DNA from: Ulota crispa
Lineage: Eukaryota; Streptophyta; Bryopsida; Orthotrichales; Orthotrichaceae
Reading direction: 5' to 3'
Assembly (NCBI GenBank): GCA_963920765.1
Contig: OY987250.1
Location: 3,534,001-3,598,000, forward strand
DNA: 64,000 bases
Shown: positions 1 to 11,320 of the stretch, in pieces
Layout of the letters: each line of letters starts with the position of its first letter
How positions within the stretch are numbered: the stretch's first letter is position 1
Notes under the pieces: model-generated
What the model saw: only the letters and a program-made list of their open reading frames with translations
Databases searched by the model: none
What the model was told of the DNA's origin: nothing
Program-made: the position numbers and the translations under genes

Positions 1-418
1 TTTCAATTTCAACAGTGCAGTTTAACCATTGATTTTCAAACTTGGTCCTATGCATTTTTGGCTCACAACATCTTGAGTCAAACTACAACTTTCAAAGAAG
101 ATAACATACTAAATAGTTACATTATTGCAAAATCAGTTGTTACAATTTCTTGCCTAAAATTTACATGCTAGTCTAAGCTTAATTCTGGATATACTCATAC
201 CTACCATATCATCAAACATTATAGATCATTCATACCTTGTCCAAAAACTTCCTTCTTAGAAAATTCATTGTCTTCTTTCAAAAGCCAACAAGACCAAATC
301 AAATTATACTTTCTTATAAGAGGCATCATGATCAAATATTCAGAGGATACATTAAAGTATGCAAATTGTAAGGACTTCATGTCATGTTTTACAAATTACC
401 TTCATCCTCAAAATACAA
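1..418. other. AT-rich intergenic DNA
   Basis: I see no coding frame with gene-like composition, no splice-bounded exon and no clear repeat in this stretch. It ends at the TA that flanks the Stowaway-like element. Confidence 0.5.
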
Positions 419-420
419 TA

Positions 421-777
421 CTCCCTCCGTCCCAAAATGATCTTCTTGTTACACAAAATGTTATATATTAAGCTCAAAAAGAACCATTTTTCAAAAAAAA
501 TTGACTTATAATAGAGTGTGATGTCCTTCCATTGTTCTTAAATTTTGAGTTTCAAATTAGTTTTAAAAGTGTGATTTCAAAGTGCTTGAAAATTGAATTT
601 TTGAGGCATTTTTGAAGAGCACCATTGGCCACTCACTTGATGGCATGGGATTGGTTAGCATGCTCATGCTTTTGGACTATGTGCAAGTATTGCTAACTCA
701 ATTCCTCCTCTAACAAGAATATCATTTTGGGACACTAAATAAAGGTCAACATGAAGATCATTTTGAGATAGAGGAAG
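421..777. mobile_element. Stowaway-like MITE, copy A
   Basis: The left end begins CTCCCTCCGTCCCAAAATGA and the right end is a degenerate inverted copy (TCATTTTGAGATAGAGGAAG). TA flanks both sides (419-420 and 778-779), as expected for Tc1/mariner-type target duplication. CTCCCTCCGT is the classic Stowaway terminus. It is about 357 bp long with no coding capacity, and closely resembles the copy at 5845-6189. Its more decayed right terminus suggests it is the older copy. Confidence 0.85.
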
Positions 778-779
778 TA

Positions 780-2420
780 TAATGTTGCTTGTCAAAGTTA
801 ACAACTTCTTGCAGTAGAAAGCTAGAGGCAAAATGTTGTACTATATTTGTAAGTTGTTGAGCATTGAACATTCAAAATATGTATAGTTTGAAAATAAGGC
901 AACAATGTCATGCACTCAAGAAGCATATCAAACAAGCATTTTTTATTATTGAAATATCATGTCATACTAGTTGCAAATGATTTTTATTTTCATCTAATTT
1001 TAGTCAGCATTCTTGAATATTATACCATTGAACATTTTACCATTCTTTCCTTGAATCCCAAAATATTACTTGCTATTTTTTGACCCATACAAATTAGATA
1101 TTAGAACTAGATAACATAAGAAAAGTATTAAAAAAAAATTGGATTTGTGAAATTCCCTCTATTTTTGAAGAAGGCTTATCAAACAAATAAATATTTAGGT
1201 TTTCGCATTCTAGCCAAAAAACTAAAATTTTGAGCATCTTTTTGGGTTGTTGCATCTTTTCTTATCACGACACTTTTTCTACATTTTCTTCAATCCTTCT
1301 TCTGTAGTCTCTCTTCTAGTTGAGCCACTACGGTGCCAAAAACTTCAGCCTTGATTTTTTGCATCCAATGATACCAAGAGTCACAAAAACAAATTTTGGA
1401 GAATCCATGAGTTTGAAAAACCTATGGCTTTTTAAAAACCCATGAATTTGAAAGACCCAAACCAAATCTCAATCTTGATGCAGAATAATGTTATGAAATC
1501 TTGAAGTCTGACACACCCCAGCTTGAGTCCAAGGTGGAAAAAGGGTAGGCAGCATGGGCCATGGGCATTCCTGATAACAGTCCACACCCTTATGCCACGT
1601 GTCAAAGCGCGAGATTCGCCCCCGAAGGGTAAAATACACTCCATGCAACAGACAAAATCGTTTCGCCGCACTAGAATCAGCATTCGGGCAGTTACTGAGC
1701 TGCCCGGTAAATTCCTTCATCGAGAATGCACCATTTTTTCCTCAATGGTCACCAGTTTCATCCTGATCATCCCAAGAAATTCTCGTTTTTTCTTGTACAT
1801 CATTGTATTAAGTTACTTTGACATTGAAAATTCCATAGGTTGAAACACTTGTACATCATAATATTGTTGTACAAATTATTTCAATTAGTGTGAGGGTTTG
1901 AATAGTGCAAAGATCCCTTCACAATATCTTGGATAAATCCCACATTTGTTCAGTTTGGTTCGTGTTGAGGTGTGCCATGTCTATTACCCTTCTTCTTCAA
2001 GTAGAGTTTTGGTTACAATTTTGCGTTGTTTTAAAAGCAACAATTTGACATTTCAAAAGGCCTGTCAAATAACTGATGGCATGTCACACTTGAGAAAGTA
2101 TTTGAGTTTTATACTTGAGAAAGTATTTGAGTATTATAGCGCTTAGTATGTTGAATTAATCTACTTGTGTGAACCACCTTTTGTAGCACAACTTTGAGAT
2201 TCACTTACTTCTTGAGTTAATGCGGGTTAAGATTACTAGTGCAATGTTTTGTATTTTAAAATTTGTGAAGTTTGATTCATGGAATATTCATTTGTGTTGC
2301 ATCCATGGCAAGATTTGAAATTTAACATAGAGTCCATCACATGAAGGCAAAAGATCTTTTCATCTTTCAAAAGTTTGAGCTGAAATTGGTAATCAAAAGT
2401 TTTTATGGATCAATCAAAAA
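780..2420. other. Intergenic DNA with a small GC-richer island
   Basis: Mostly AT-rich with no supported gene. Positions about 1500-1720 are noticeably GC-richer and contain a short hairpin (CGGGCAG/CTGCCCG, 1685-1706). Frames are open on both strands there, but none resembles a known protein. It could be a decayed exon or a repeat fragment. Confidence 0.4.
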
Positions 2421-2829
2421 AGGAATTGATATATGCACACCGGGGGTTGATATTTGCACACCCCTAAGGGTAAGTTTTGGATTTCTACCATTGAAAGGCT
2501 GAATTTGAGAATTTTGAATTCAGATTTGGACTCAGAGACCATGATTTAGCCTAGAATCATATAAAAAGTTGTAATTCAACAACACCTAATGAAAAAGCTT
2601 AGCTAAGGAAAAAGTGTTACTTTTACTTTTGTTTGTAAAAAAGATAAGCTTTTTCATTAAGTGTTGTTGAATTGCAACTTTTTTTATGGTTCTAGACTAA
2701 ATCATGGTCTCTAAGTCCACGTATGAATTCAAAATTCCTAAATTCAGTTTTATGATGGTAGAAATGTAAAATTTACCCAGGAGTGTGCAAATACTAACCC
2801 CAGGTGTGCATAAGCTTATATCAATTCCC
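2421..2829. mobile_element. Palindromic MITE, GGGAATTGATATA family, copy 1
   Basis: The ends are inverted copies (AGGAATTGATATATGCACAC left, ATATCAATTCCC right), and the interior folds back along most of its length, for example AATTCAACAACAC against GTGTTGTTGAATT. Related copies lie at 3908-4326 and 62307-62710. The A-rich flanks are compatible with a weak 9-bp target duplication. No coding capacity. Confidence 0.75.
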
Positions 2830-3479
2830 TAAAAAAAACCACGGTTTAGAATTCAAAATAGTCACCTTCATCAATTGGATTATATCTTGCTATTGCAATA
2901 TTAGTTGCTTTAACATTGTAAACATGTCGTAAAACTCTGAAGCAAAATTTTACGAAAAAAAAAAAAACATCCATATAGAATAAATCTACTATATTTCTTT
3001 AATGTTTCTAGGGCTAGTTCCATCACACTCTCCAATCTTTTTATTGTCACTCGTTTTCAATGCTTCTTCCTAATGCAATTTTGCATTAAAAGGGCTTCCA
3101 TACACATATTTAGAAAGAACATCGAAGTGTCCATTGAAGCTTCAGCATTTGTATGAGAGAAAATAAATATCAAGAAAACATTATAACTCTCAATTAGTTG
3201 AACAACTAGACTAGATATTACAAGAAAGGCATTGCTATGGTGCCAACGGGCCAAGATGCCATTTACATTATTAATCCCAATTAAAACCAAGAGTATGTAC
3301 CTACCATTAAACTTTGGATATTCTCCCTCCGTATATACTGCCACTAGTTCTTTACAATAACCAACCAATATCTTTTTTTGAATGAAGTGTCACTCAAAAA
3401 TTGGCATGCAGAAACTCAAAACATAAATCAACCACCAATTTTTTTTGTCTTTTCACAAGTTGATTTCCAATTGTATGTT

Positions 3480-4457
3480 GGGAAAATTTGATGGATACCC
3501 TTGAAGTTTGCAATATTTTTATAGATACCCCTAGTTCTTCAGAAATTGCACAAATATCCTTGGATCGCAATTTTCCAGCGTTTATCATGTTGTGCAAGTC
3601 ACTTTCTTTCTCCTATTGTACACATGCTATTTTTTTTTTTCCTCATCAGCGTATGCATAAAAGGAGAAGAAGGTGGCTTGCACATCAAAACAAATGCTTA
3701 AAAAGCATGGTCCAAGGGTATTTGTGCAATTTCTGAAAAACCAGGGGTATCTATACAAATATTGCAAACTTCAGGGGCAAGGTCTAAGAAGAACTGGCCA
3801 CTAACTTCAAAACTAGCCAGTTGAATTGAGAAAAAACTGTTTGCAATTTATAAAAGTTGGCTAAAGACCGATTAAGAATCTTTGAAATAATTATTTATAT
3901 TATGAAAGGGAATTGATATATGTACCACCCCTTTTTGACTATTCTACCGCACCTACTACATGTGGCCAATATTTACAACATTAAAGTAAGTGTGGACAGT
4001 GGGAAAAACATCACTAATTTGAAAACATAGCTTGACTTAGAAATTGCAACTTTTATTTTATGTTTTTAGCTTCAGACCATGCTTATACTATCAATTAATA
4101 AAAATAAAAATAAAACTAAAGCATAATTTAGATTTTTTAACTGGTATTATGAGCGAGATCCGGAACTAAAAATAAAATAAAAGTTGCAATTTCTATGTCA
4201 AAGCTATGTTTTCAAATTAGTGATGTTTTTCCCATGGTCCACACTTACTTTAATGTTGTAAATATTGGCCACATGTAGTAGGTGTGGTAGAATAGTCAAA
4301 AAGGGGTGGTACATATATCAATTCCCATTATGAAATAGAAAAAATAACCAAAACAGTTCCTTGATAAACCAGTTCAATAAGGTAATTGAAGGAAATCAAT
4401 TGAAAAAACTCAAATATTTCCCAGACCCTAAATCAAGGGTATCCATCAAATTTTCCC
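3480..4457. mobile_element. 978-bp element with exact 23-bp inverted termini, host of a nested MITE
   Basis: Positions 3480-3502 and 4435-4457 are exact inverted copies starting GGGAAAATTTGATGG. The flanks TTGTATGTT and TTGCATGTT match at 8 of 9 bases, suggesting a 9-bp target duplication of Mutator type. The first 300 bp (3480-3780) form their own palindrome, related to 8704-9016. Positions 3787-4420 are related to 45556-45755, but here are interrupted by the MITE at 3908-4326. No coding capacity. Confidence 0.7.
3908..4326. mobile_element. GGGAATTGATATA-family MITE, copy 2, 9-bp target duplication
   Basis: The inverted ends are GGGAATTGATATATGTACCA and its complement. The 9-bp sequence ATTATGAAA lies directly on both sides (3899-3907 and 4327-4335). 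The arms are nearly perfect complements across about 200 bp. A 9-bp duplication and a terminal G fit a Mutator-like non-autonomous element. The related sequence at 45556-45755 lacks this insertion, which supports the boundaries. Confidence 0.9.
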
Positions 4458-4467
4458 TTTGCATGTT

Positions 4468-4695
4468 TTAACCCCTGGGCGTCCCAGGGGCCAATATGGC
4501 CGCTCAATATTTAGTAGTTTGTTGTTTTTGACTATTATAATCTTTTGATCCATGCAATGAAAACTCACCAAATTTTTCCTACATTTGCGTACCCAAAGCC
4601 TTGTGTTCCAAATGCTGTTTTTAAACCCGCGGTGCCAAAATTTTTGTAATGAGGTCCAACCTGACACAAATTTGGGCGGGGCGCTTAGGGGTTAA
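4468..4695. mobile_element. Short TTAACCCCT-terminated element
   Basis: It begins TTAACCCCTGGGCGTCCC and ends GGGGCGCTTAGGGGTTAA, an imperfect inverted pair. It has the same outer TTAACCCCT as larger elements at 26515, 28827, 43498, 47617, 49139, 50094 and 57110. It has no coding capacity and lies immediately upstream of the tetraspanin promoter region. Confidence 0.6.
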
Positions 4696-4799
4696 ATCCT
4701 TGGCTTGTTGTGGAACCCTATTGATAAGTTGGTCATTTTCACTGGTCGAACATTCCATTTGATGCCACTTTCTTTTCCGGACGTGGAGTAAAGGCCAAA

Positions 4800-5230
4800 C
4801 TAGGGAGTTCACAAGCACAACTCCGCGCACAAGGCTTTTGCCCGCCCTTTCCACCCCAACCAGCTCGCCTTCACCGCCTTCTCCGTCTCCCACTCTCCCT
4901 TCCCCATTTTGTCACTGGACCTCACACCTCTCTCTCTCTCGCAGGACCCGGAGAAGCATCAAGCCATTCCCGAGGGAAGACCGCATCCCTAAACCCTTTA
5001 TCCATCTCATTTCTATGCCCGTCTCTCTACCCTCTTTCACTCTTTTTTCTATCCATATCCTCCTCAACCTACGGAATCAGCTCCCGTTTCAACACAAAGT
5101 TTCCCAATCTTTTGAACAGGATCTTCTGGACATAACTAACGCACTATCACCGCCCTCCTTTCTCAGGTTCTTTTCCCTGAACCTTTGTTGCTGGATTGTA
5201 TCCATAGTGGTGGTGTGGTGAGATTTAAGT
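4800..5230 (+). promoter_or_regulatory. Probable promoter and 5' leader of the tetraspanin gene
   Basis: A GC- and CT-rich stretch (CTCTCTCTCTC near 4929) interrupts the AT-rich background about 1.5 kb upstream of the tetraspanin start codon. CT-rich leaders are common in plant genes. A 3' splice site (TTTTTTTGTCAG) at 6280-6291 implies a leader intron between here and the coding exon. The exact transcription start and the leader donor site cannot be fixed. Confidence 0.45.
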
Positions 5231-5844
5231 TTTGAGCAGGATTGGGATTTTTCGGAATTTGAGGGGTCTGGTAGGGTTTTGAACAGATCTGAGAGCGTGA
5301 GAGGTGCAATGCTGGTGAGGTGGTGGAGTGGGAGAATCGCATCCAATAGAAGTAACTTAGTTTGGTTTTGGTGGATGTGGTGTAGTCATTCGGTTTCGAA
5401 TGTCCTGCATGTCGTGGTTCGGGATCGTTGTTTTTGAATTTTCACGGGTTGAGAGACTATGGAGCGTAATTCATGTGTTGTGATCAAGTGTAGGTCTAGG
5501 GTTTGATCTTTATTTCTGAATAAGAAAGTTTGTACAGTTTTGAGCTTTTAATTGATTTTGTTATAGTGATGGAATCCTGAGGTTTATAGATTATCCTTTG
5601 AGAACACCGGTTTGGACACTTTTGAATCGACCGAGAGTCAGACAAGAAGAAAACGAATCTAGATTCTTACTGTGGAGTTCGTGTTACGTTTTTTACAATG
5701 GCTGGTGTAGCTAACAGTAGAATTTGTTGTTTTGTTTTCATCTAGTCCTCTGTTGATATCTTTTGCATGTGGACACATGTGCGCGTGATTGCATGCTGGC
5801 AATGGAACGAATTGATTAACATGCTGGCTAGTTTTTAAATAATA

Positions 5845-6189
5845 CTCCCTCCGTCCCAAAATGATCTTCTTGTTACACAAAATGTTTTAGATTGAGCTAA
5901 GAATGAACCATTTTTCAAAAAAATTGACCTATGAATAGAGTTTGATGTCCTCCTATTGTTCTGAAATTTTGAGTTTCAAAGTGTGATTTCAAAGTGCTTG
6001 AAAATTGAATTTTCAAGGCATTTTTGAAGAGCACCAGTGGCCACTCACTTGATGGCATGGGATTGGTTAGCATGCCCATGCTTTTGAACTATGTGCAAGT
6101 GTTGCTAGCTCCCTTCTTCCTCCAGCTATAAGATCATTTTGGGACACTAAATAAAAGTCAACATGAAGATCATTTTGGGACAGAGGGAG
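5845..6189. mobile_element. Stowaway-like MITE, copy B, in the tetraspanin leader intron
   Basis: The ends are well preserved: CTCCCTCCGTCCCAAAATGA on the left and TCATTTTGGGACAGAGGGAG on the right. TA lies on both sides (5843-5844 and 6190-6191). It is close to copy A at 421-777. It lies between the probable leader exon and the 3' splice site at 6291, so it should be removed with the leader intron. Its better termini suggest a more recent insertion than copy A. Confidence 0.9.
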
Positions 6190-6427
6190 TATAGCGCTTC
6201 AGGTTTTCTTTTTGTGTGCTAAGGAGGGCGTAAGCTGTATATTCCTCTTATATGGTATGAGACTTGTTAAATGGCTGTATTTTTTTGTCAGATTTTGCTT
6301 CAAGACGCTGAGTGGTGGCCAATTCGTTTTCTTTTGAAGCAGATTTTGAGGACCGGAGAAGCAAATTTATACTCTTCACATGAAAGACTTGACTCTTCGT
6401 GCAAGCAGGTTGTGGTAGCCAGGCAAC

Positions 6428-9174
6428 ATGTCTTGCCAGGGATTCCTCCAATGCATTCTGAAACTGATCAACTTCTTGCTGACGTTGGTTGGGGCGTACA
6501 TGATAGTCTACTCTCTATGGATGTACAAGGAATGGAACCATAAGCACCATCATCATCATCATGATAATTCGTCTCCTTATGCTACGGCCCTGTTGTCAAG
6601 TGGGGATGTTTCGAGTGGTCTATTTGGGGAGGGAGTTTTTGTGGAGCAGCTCGCAAGGCCCTTGTTAAAAGAGAGCTTGAAGGATCCAGATATTCCTGCC
6701 CCTTGGTGCGTAATTCTGTCTTTTTCACTAATATGTGCTTGGTTTATGTTTGGATTTCAGACGTGCTTTAACCCCTAAGTGCTCAAGATCTAAGCAGAAA
6801 GTCCACTTTGGAAACTAACATTTTGCTTATAGTAAGTTTTTAAACGTAGTTCTGTTGATAATAGACTTGGAGCACGATTACAACTTTCTGTTGGTACATT
6901 TTGTTATGACATTGAAGCTTCTTAAATGATTCTTTTTAATTTTTATAGGTATGAAAATGGCCATTTGGGTACTCCGGGATTTATCTGCAGAATTTACCTG
7001 AGTTTTTCATTGTGAGGAGTTTAGGAAATCTGAATTGTTTGCGCTGTCGGGAATTGGCATGTGCAGGTTCATCTATGCTTTCTTTGGTGCTGGGGCAATC
7101 ACATGCTTTGTCTCCTTGACAGGTCATGTTGCTGCAGAGTTGAGCAGCAGCTTCTGTCTTTCATGCGTATCCTACAATGGAAGTTTTTTTGATTTACAAG
7201 AAGAGTGAAGGAAAAGAAAACGCAGTTTCTTGGCTTGGTCATTCTAACATATTTATATTGTGCAAGGTGTTGTAATTAAAAGAAATTGATATACTGTAAA
7301 ATTAGGTGCATCAGTAGTGTAATTGCATTGGCATCATTCCTGTGGGTATTTTATTTTTCTTAATGAGAAAGTACAGTACAGTGTGCTTCAAGTTGTGCTG
7401 ATATTGGCGCAATTCGCAGTGGCTGGGCTTCTTTTCTTTGACCGGCACTGGCGAGAGGTTAGGCTTCTTTCCTGACTGTTGTTGAATGACCCTCTTTGAT
7501 TTATAATTAGAGAATCCTTGTTGCAATCCTGACATTGTTTCTGGTGTGCTCCAGGATGTACCAGACGATCCCACCGGTCAGTTGGACAAAGTCCAAAAAT
7601 TCGTAGTGGAGAATCTTGATATCTGCAAATGGATTGCCTTGGGAGTGGTGCTCCTAGAAGTGAGTGCCTCTACTTTTTGTTTTGATATCTTTTCTTCTCA
7701 ATGCTTTAATTGCTGAACTTTGGGCCACCTTAGACTTTAGAGGTCAAAGGAACAATTTAGTATCAAGTTTCAATACATGAACCAATATCATATGCCATTA
7801 AGGTACAGTCAACAAGCATATAATTATGCATTGTATTTATCAATACTTCTGATTAATCCGAGGTTACAAGCGTTTAATGCGCCTCAAAGAGTTAATTTGA
7901 GACCTTGTTATCTCAAATATCATCACCATGTAAGAAGTCAAGCAGCACCTCCTTATGCTCATTCGTGTTACTTGGACTAACGTAAATTTGACGTTGATTA
8001 ATTTGTAGATAACAAATCAATATAATGATTCTGACCTTTGACCTCATACCCGCTGCAATGCTTCATTATGAGCAACGCAATGATAATGTTGGAGATAATC
8101 TGATGCTCATTAATGTGAAAAGTTTAGTCATATTCTTTGCTATTGCGTTAATCTGTTGTATTTTTTGTGTAAACGTTGATATCCGCTCCTATCAGTGTGA
8201 CCGTCAAGTGTATGCAGACGTCCAACATTTGAGCCTTATATATGTTTCTAAACGCAGGTGCTTGGCTTGTTCTTTGCTTTCATCCTACGAGCAATCTCTT
8301 CAAGCCCGCACAGAAATTATGACAGTGATGACGGCTATATGGTGCCGAGGTCAGCTCCGCGCCAGCCTGCAAACAACCGTCAAGCACCTCAGGCTGTACC
8401 TGCGCCAAGTTCTGGAGCTGGAGCAGAAGCTCGGGCTCCTCGTACTGATGCTTGGAGCACTAGGATGCGTGAAAAGGTCCGTGATCCCCGAAGTGTCTAG
8501 TTGGTCAGAAACTGGTCACTTCCACATCTACTGCAGTTGAACATTATAAACACGCTTTCAAAGTTACTATAAGCAACTATCAGCTTTCAAAGTGACTGTA
8601 AGCAACTATCAGCTTTCAAAGAGGGTAACCTATTCTTTGCCTGCTGTAGTATTTCGTTACTGATTCTTTCGTCAGCTTGCTTTCCTTTTACGTCTTGATA
8701 AAAGGGAAAATTTCATGGATACCCCTGAAGTTTGCAATAATTTCATAGATAGCACTGCTTTTTCAGAAATTTCACAGATACCCGTGGACCAAAATTTTCA
8801 AGCGTCTTTTTTTGTTGTGCATGCCACTTCCCTTCTCCCTTTGTGCGCACACTACTTCTTTCTTGTTATGCGTGCGCACAAAGGAAGAAGGAAGTGACAT
8901 GCGAAACAAAAAAAACACCTGAAAATTTTGGTCCAAGGGTATCTGTGAAATTTCTGAAAAAGCAAGGGTATGTATGAAATTATTGCAAATTTCAGGGGTG
9001 TGCATGAAATTTTCCCTTGATAGAAACTTAGATCTGATAAATGAGCCTTGTATTGTGCAGTATGGTTTGGACACAACCGAGTTCACGGCCAATCCATCTG
9101 AGTCGAGGAGATTTGCGCAACAAAATCAGACACCCGGAGCTGAGGAGCCGCAGAGCCGCTGCGTCGTTATGTAG
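6428..9174 (+). CDS. TOM2A-type plant tetraspanin, 298 aa, six exons
   Basis: Coding exons are 6428-6705, 7067-7166, 7377-7457, 7555-7659, 8258-8476 and 9061-9174. All are GT-AG and in frame. The start MSCQGFLQCILKLINFLLTL and the C-terminal YGLDTTEFTANPSESRRF match the TOM2A (tobamovirus multiplication 2A) family of four-pass membrane proteins, which act with TOM1 on the vacuolar membrane. Membrane segments lie near residues 10-33, 94-115, 127-147 and 185-206. A short acidic loop (DVPDDPTGQLD) lies before the last. Residues 40-45 are six histidines after the first membrane segment. The protein ends Cys-Val-Val-Met, a CaaX-type prenylation signal. Exon 5 could read on to a stop at 8500, but only splicing to exon 6 gives the family C-terminus. 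MITEs sit in the leader intron and last intron. Confidence 0.93.
8704..9016. mobile_element. Palindromic MITE in the last tetraspanin intron
   Basis: Inverted ends (GGGAAAATTTCATGGATACC and its complement) flank a palindromic body of 313 bp. TTGATAAA (left) and TTGATAGA (right) form a probable 8-bp target duplication with one mismatch. The same palindrome occurs at 3480-3780. It ends only 44 bp before the exon 6 acceptor, so it may occupy the branch-point neighbourhood. Confidence 0.8.
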
Positions 9175-10560
9175 ACCATGTCCAGTTTACCATGGTCTTT
9201 TCGCAGCTTACCCTTAGTTTGGTTTGGCGCCCCTTTTGCAAAGAGAAAGCTGTAGGTGCCGATTTCTGTTTTATCTTGTCCACAACAACGTGTTGCTTGC
9301 AACAGCAGTTTCCGGAGTAGAATTTAGTGAGGTTTTCCAAGTGGGGGTCAAAAATGGGCATGGAATTTGTGCCATTTGGGCACTGTTGTCAGTGTCTTGA
9401 TTTCTGCAGGTGACGGGTATTGGAACAGGAGCGTTGTATGAAGCAGTGCTATCTTCACATGTTCGACTATATTAGATAGATTAGGTAGCGATAGTGCAAG
9501 TGTTTTTGTATGTTAATTGATTAGTCCTAATGGGCAAATTTGTTTTTATTTTTTCACTTATAAAATCATTGTTTTTGTGTTGTGAGTTCTACCAAATTAG
9601 GCTCATCCGATTTGTGGTTTACGTAATCCATAAATGCTTTTGCTCATCCTTTGATTTGATTTTGAAATTTCGTAAAGATGTATCATAAACAATAACCTGG
9701 AGAAGTAATTTGGTGTTAGTTTTTGTGGGAGACCTGCAACTTTTGAGTTACATTTGATAGGGTAGATGATGTATTGCTATCACTAATGTTCTTTTATTTT
9801 AGACTTGGAACTTGATGTTCAAAACTCCCAAAAACGTTTACAGTAGGTCTAAGTATTGGCGATTTTAGATTAAACCTTGTTTTAGAGTTACGTGCACTGT
9901 TACTTTTTTACGTCTTTTGAGAAGCTTAGGGTTTTGAAGATTTCTGAAGGCAGCTCTTTAAACTGCAGTGGACAGGTTTTTGGACTTGACATACTTCCAA
10001 TGCAAGTGTCCTTAAATTATTATAACAACCCGAAAAAACTTCTGATGAATGGAGAATGCACTTATTGAAAACCTACGTTTAGTGCACATTTTGTTCATTG
10101 TCCAAAAAATTGAGGTAGAGAATTTTGGCGGCTTATAAAGAAAAGAAAAGATATTTGCTTCAAAGATCATAAGAATGGCGCATTGCATATTGAAAACAAG
10201 GGCACTTCTAAATTGAACTCACCATTGGTTGATAAGACCATCTCTTCACTTGTATTATAGACACAAATGATATATAAAATAAAATCTAAGACACAAATGT
10301 TTGAGAATTTAAGCTCTAGGCATCTCTAAGTGACTAAGTCCTTGTTGGTGTTTGAAAGGTTTACTTGTAACCTCTAGCACAAAACCACTTGAATCCAAAT
10401 GGTTGACAATATTTAAAAGAGTATTTTCTTAAAAGAATATGACACCAACATCCACAAATTAATGAACAATTATGAAATTTATTTGTAAGAAAATTAATAT
10501 TTGTTTGTTTCTAAGTTAGTTTATCTACTAAAAGTGAAAGCAAAGTTCATTAGAAAATGG
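9175..10560. other. 3' flank of the tetraspanin gene and intergenic DNA
   Basis: The first few hundred bases presumably contain the 3' untranslated region and poly(A) site. The rest is AT-rich with no supported gene or clear repeat. Confidence 0.4.
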
Positions 10561-10569
10561 GTTATTGCA

Positions 10570-11320
10570 TGAAAATTGGGCTCTCCATGTGCTTTTTTCA
10601 GAAGAATTGAATCTTTTACATATTTTACAAACATCAATTTTGTTTTCATTCAAATTTTATCTATGATTAGGATATTAATGCAATATTTGCAAAAAGTAAA
10701 ACTTCATTTTCTTCAAAACAAGCGTTTAGGGCATGCCTCTTTAATTTATGTTTTTTCATAAATGAACAAATTAGCCTAATTTATGCACTTCATGAAAATT
10801 AAAATTTGTTTTGTCATAAATCAACAAACTAATTTTTTATATTTGCATATTTGATATCATATTAATTGTGACTAAGCATTAATTTGTTTGCATTGCAATA
10901 CCCCCTCAATTGAGAGGTTAGCCAGTAATTTACAATGCTCAAAATTTTGAAAGTTTAAGAATGGAGAAGTTGGATTCAATTGTAGCCATGCTAAGAAACC
11001 TAGTGGCCTTGCTGCCACAAAAATTGCACACTAACTGCCATGTGACATATGCCAAGTGAATTTTTTTATAGGGAACCAGTGGGCTTAATTTGTGCACATT
11101 ATTGAGGGTTGATTTGTTAATTTGTGCATTTATTTTTAGAAAACGTAAATTAAAGAGGCATGGTTTAGGGTCTAGTTTTCAAGCAATGGTTTGTTTTTTA
11201 CAATTTTTGCAACCCAAAATTCTTGAATTAGTTGGAATATCATTTTTTTGGCCATCAATTATGTTTGCAAATGTGTACTTCTTAAAAGAATGCTTTTCAA
11301 ATCATGAGCCATTTAAAGTA
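10570..11320. repeat. Diverged long inverted repeat
   Basis: Positions around 10708-10780 (for example GGGCATGCCTCTTTAATTTA) are complementary to 11115-11180 (TAAATTAAAGAGGCATGG). Weaker complementarity extends outward on both sides. The spacing and AT-richness suggest an old palindromic transposon of roughly 0.7 kb. Ends and target duplication are not clear. Confidence 0.5.

Noticed and set aside
1500-1720. tRNA or other small RNA gene in the GC-richer island
   Set aside because: Only a 7-bp hairpin is visible; no cloverleaf, A/B box pair or known RNA motif could be recognised.
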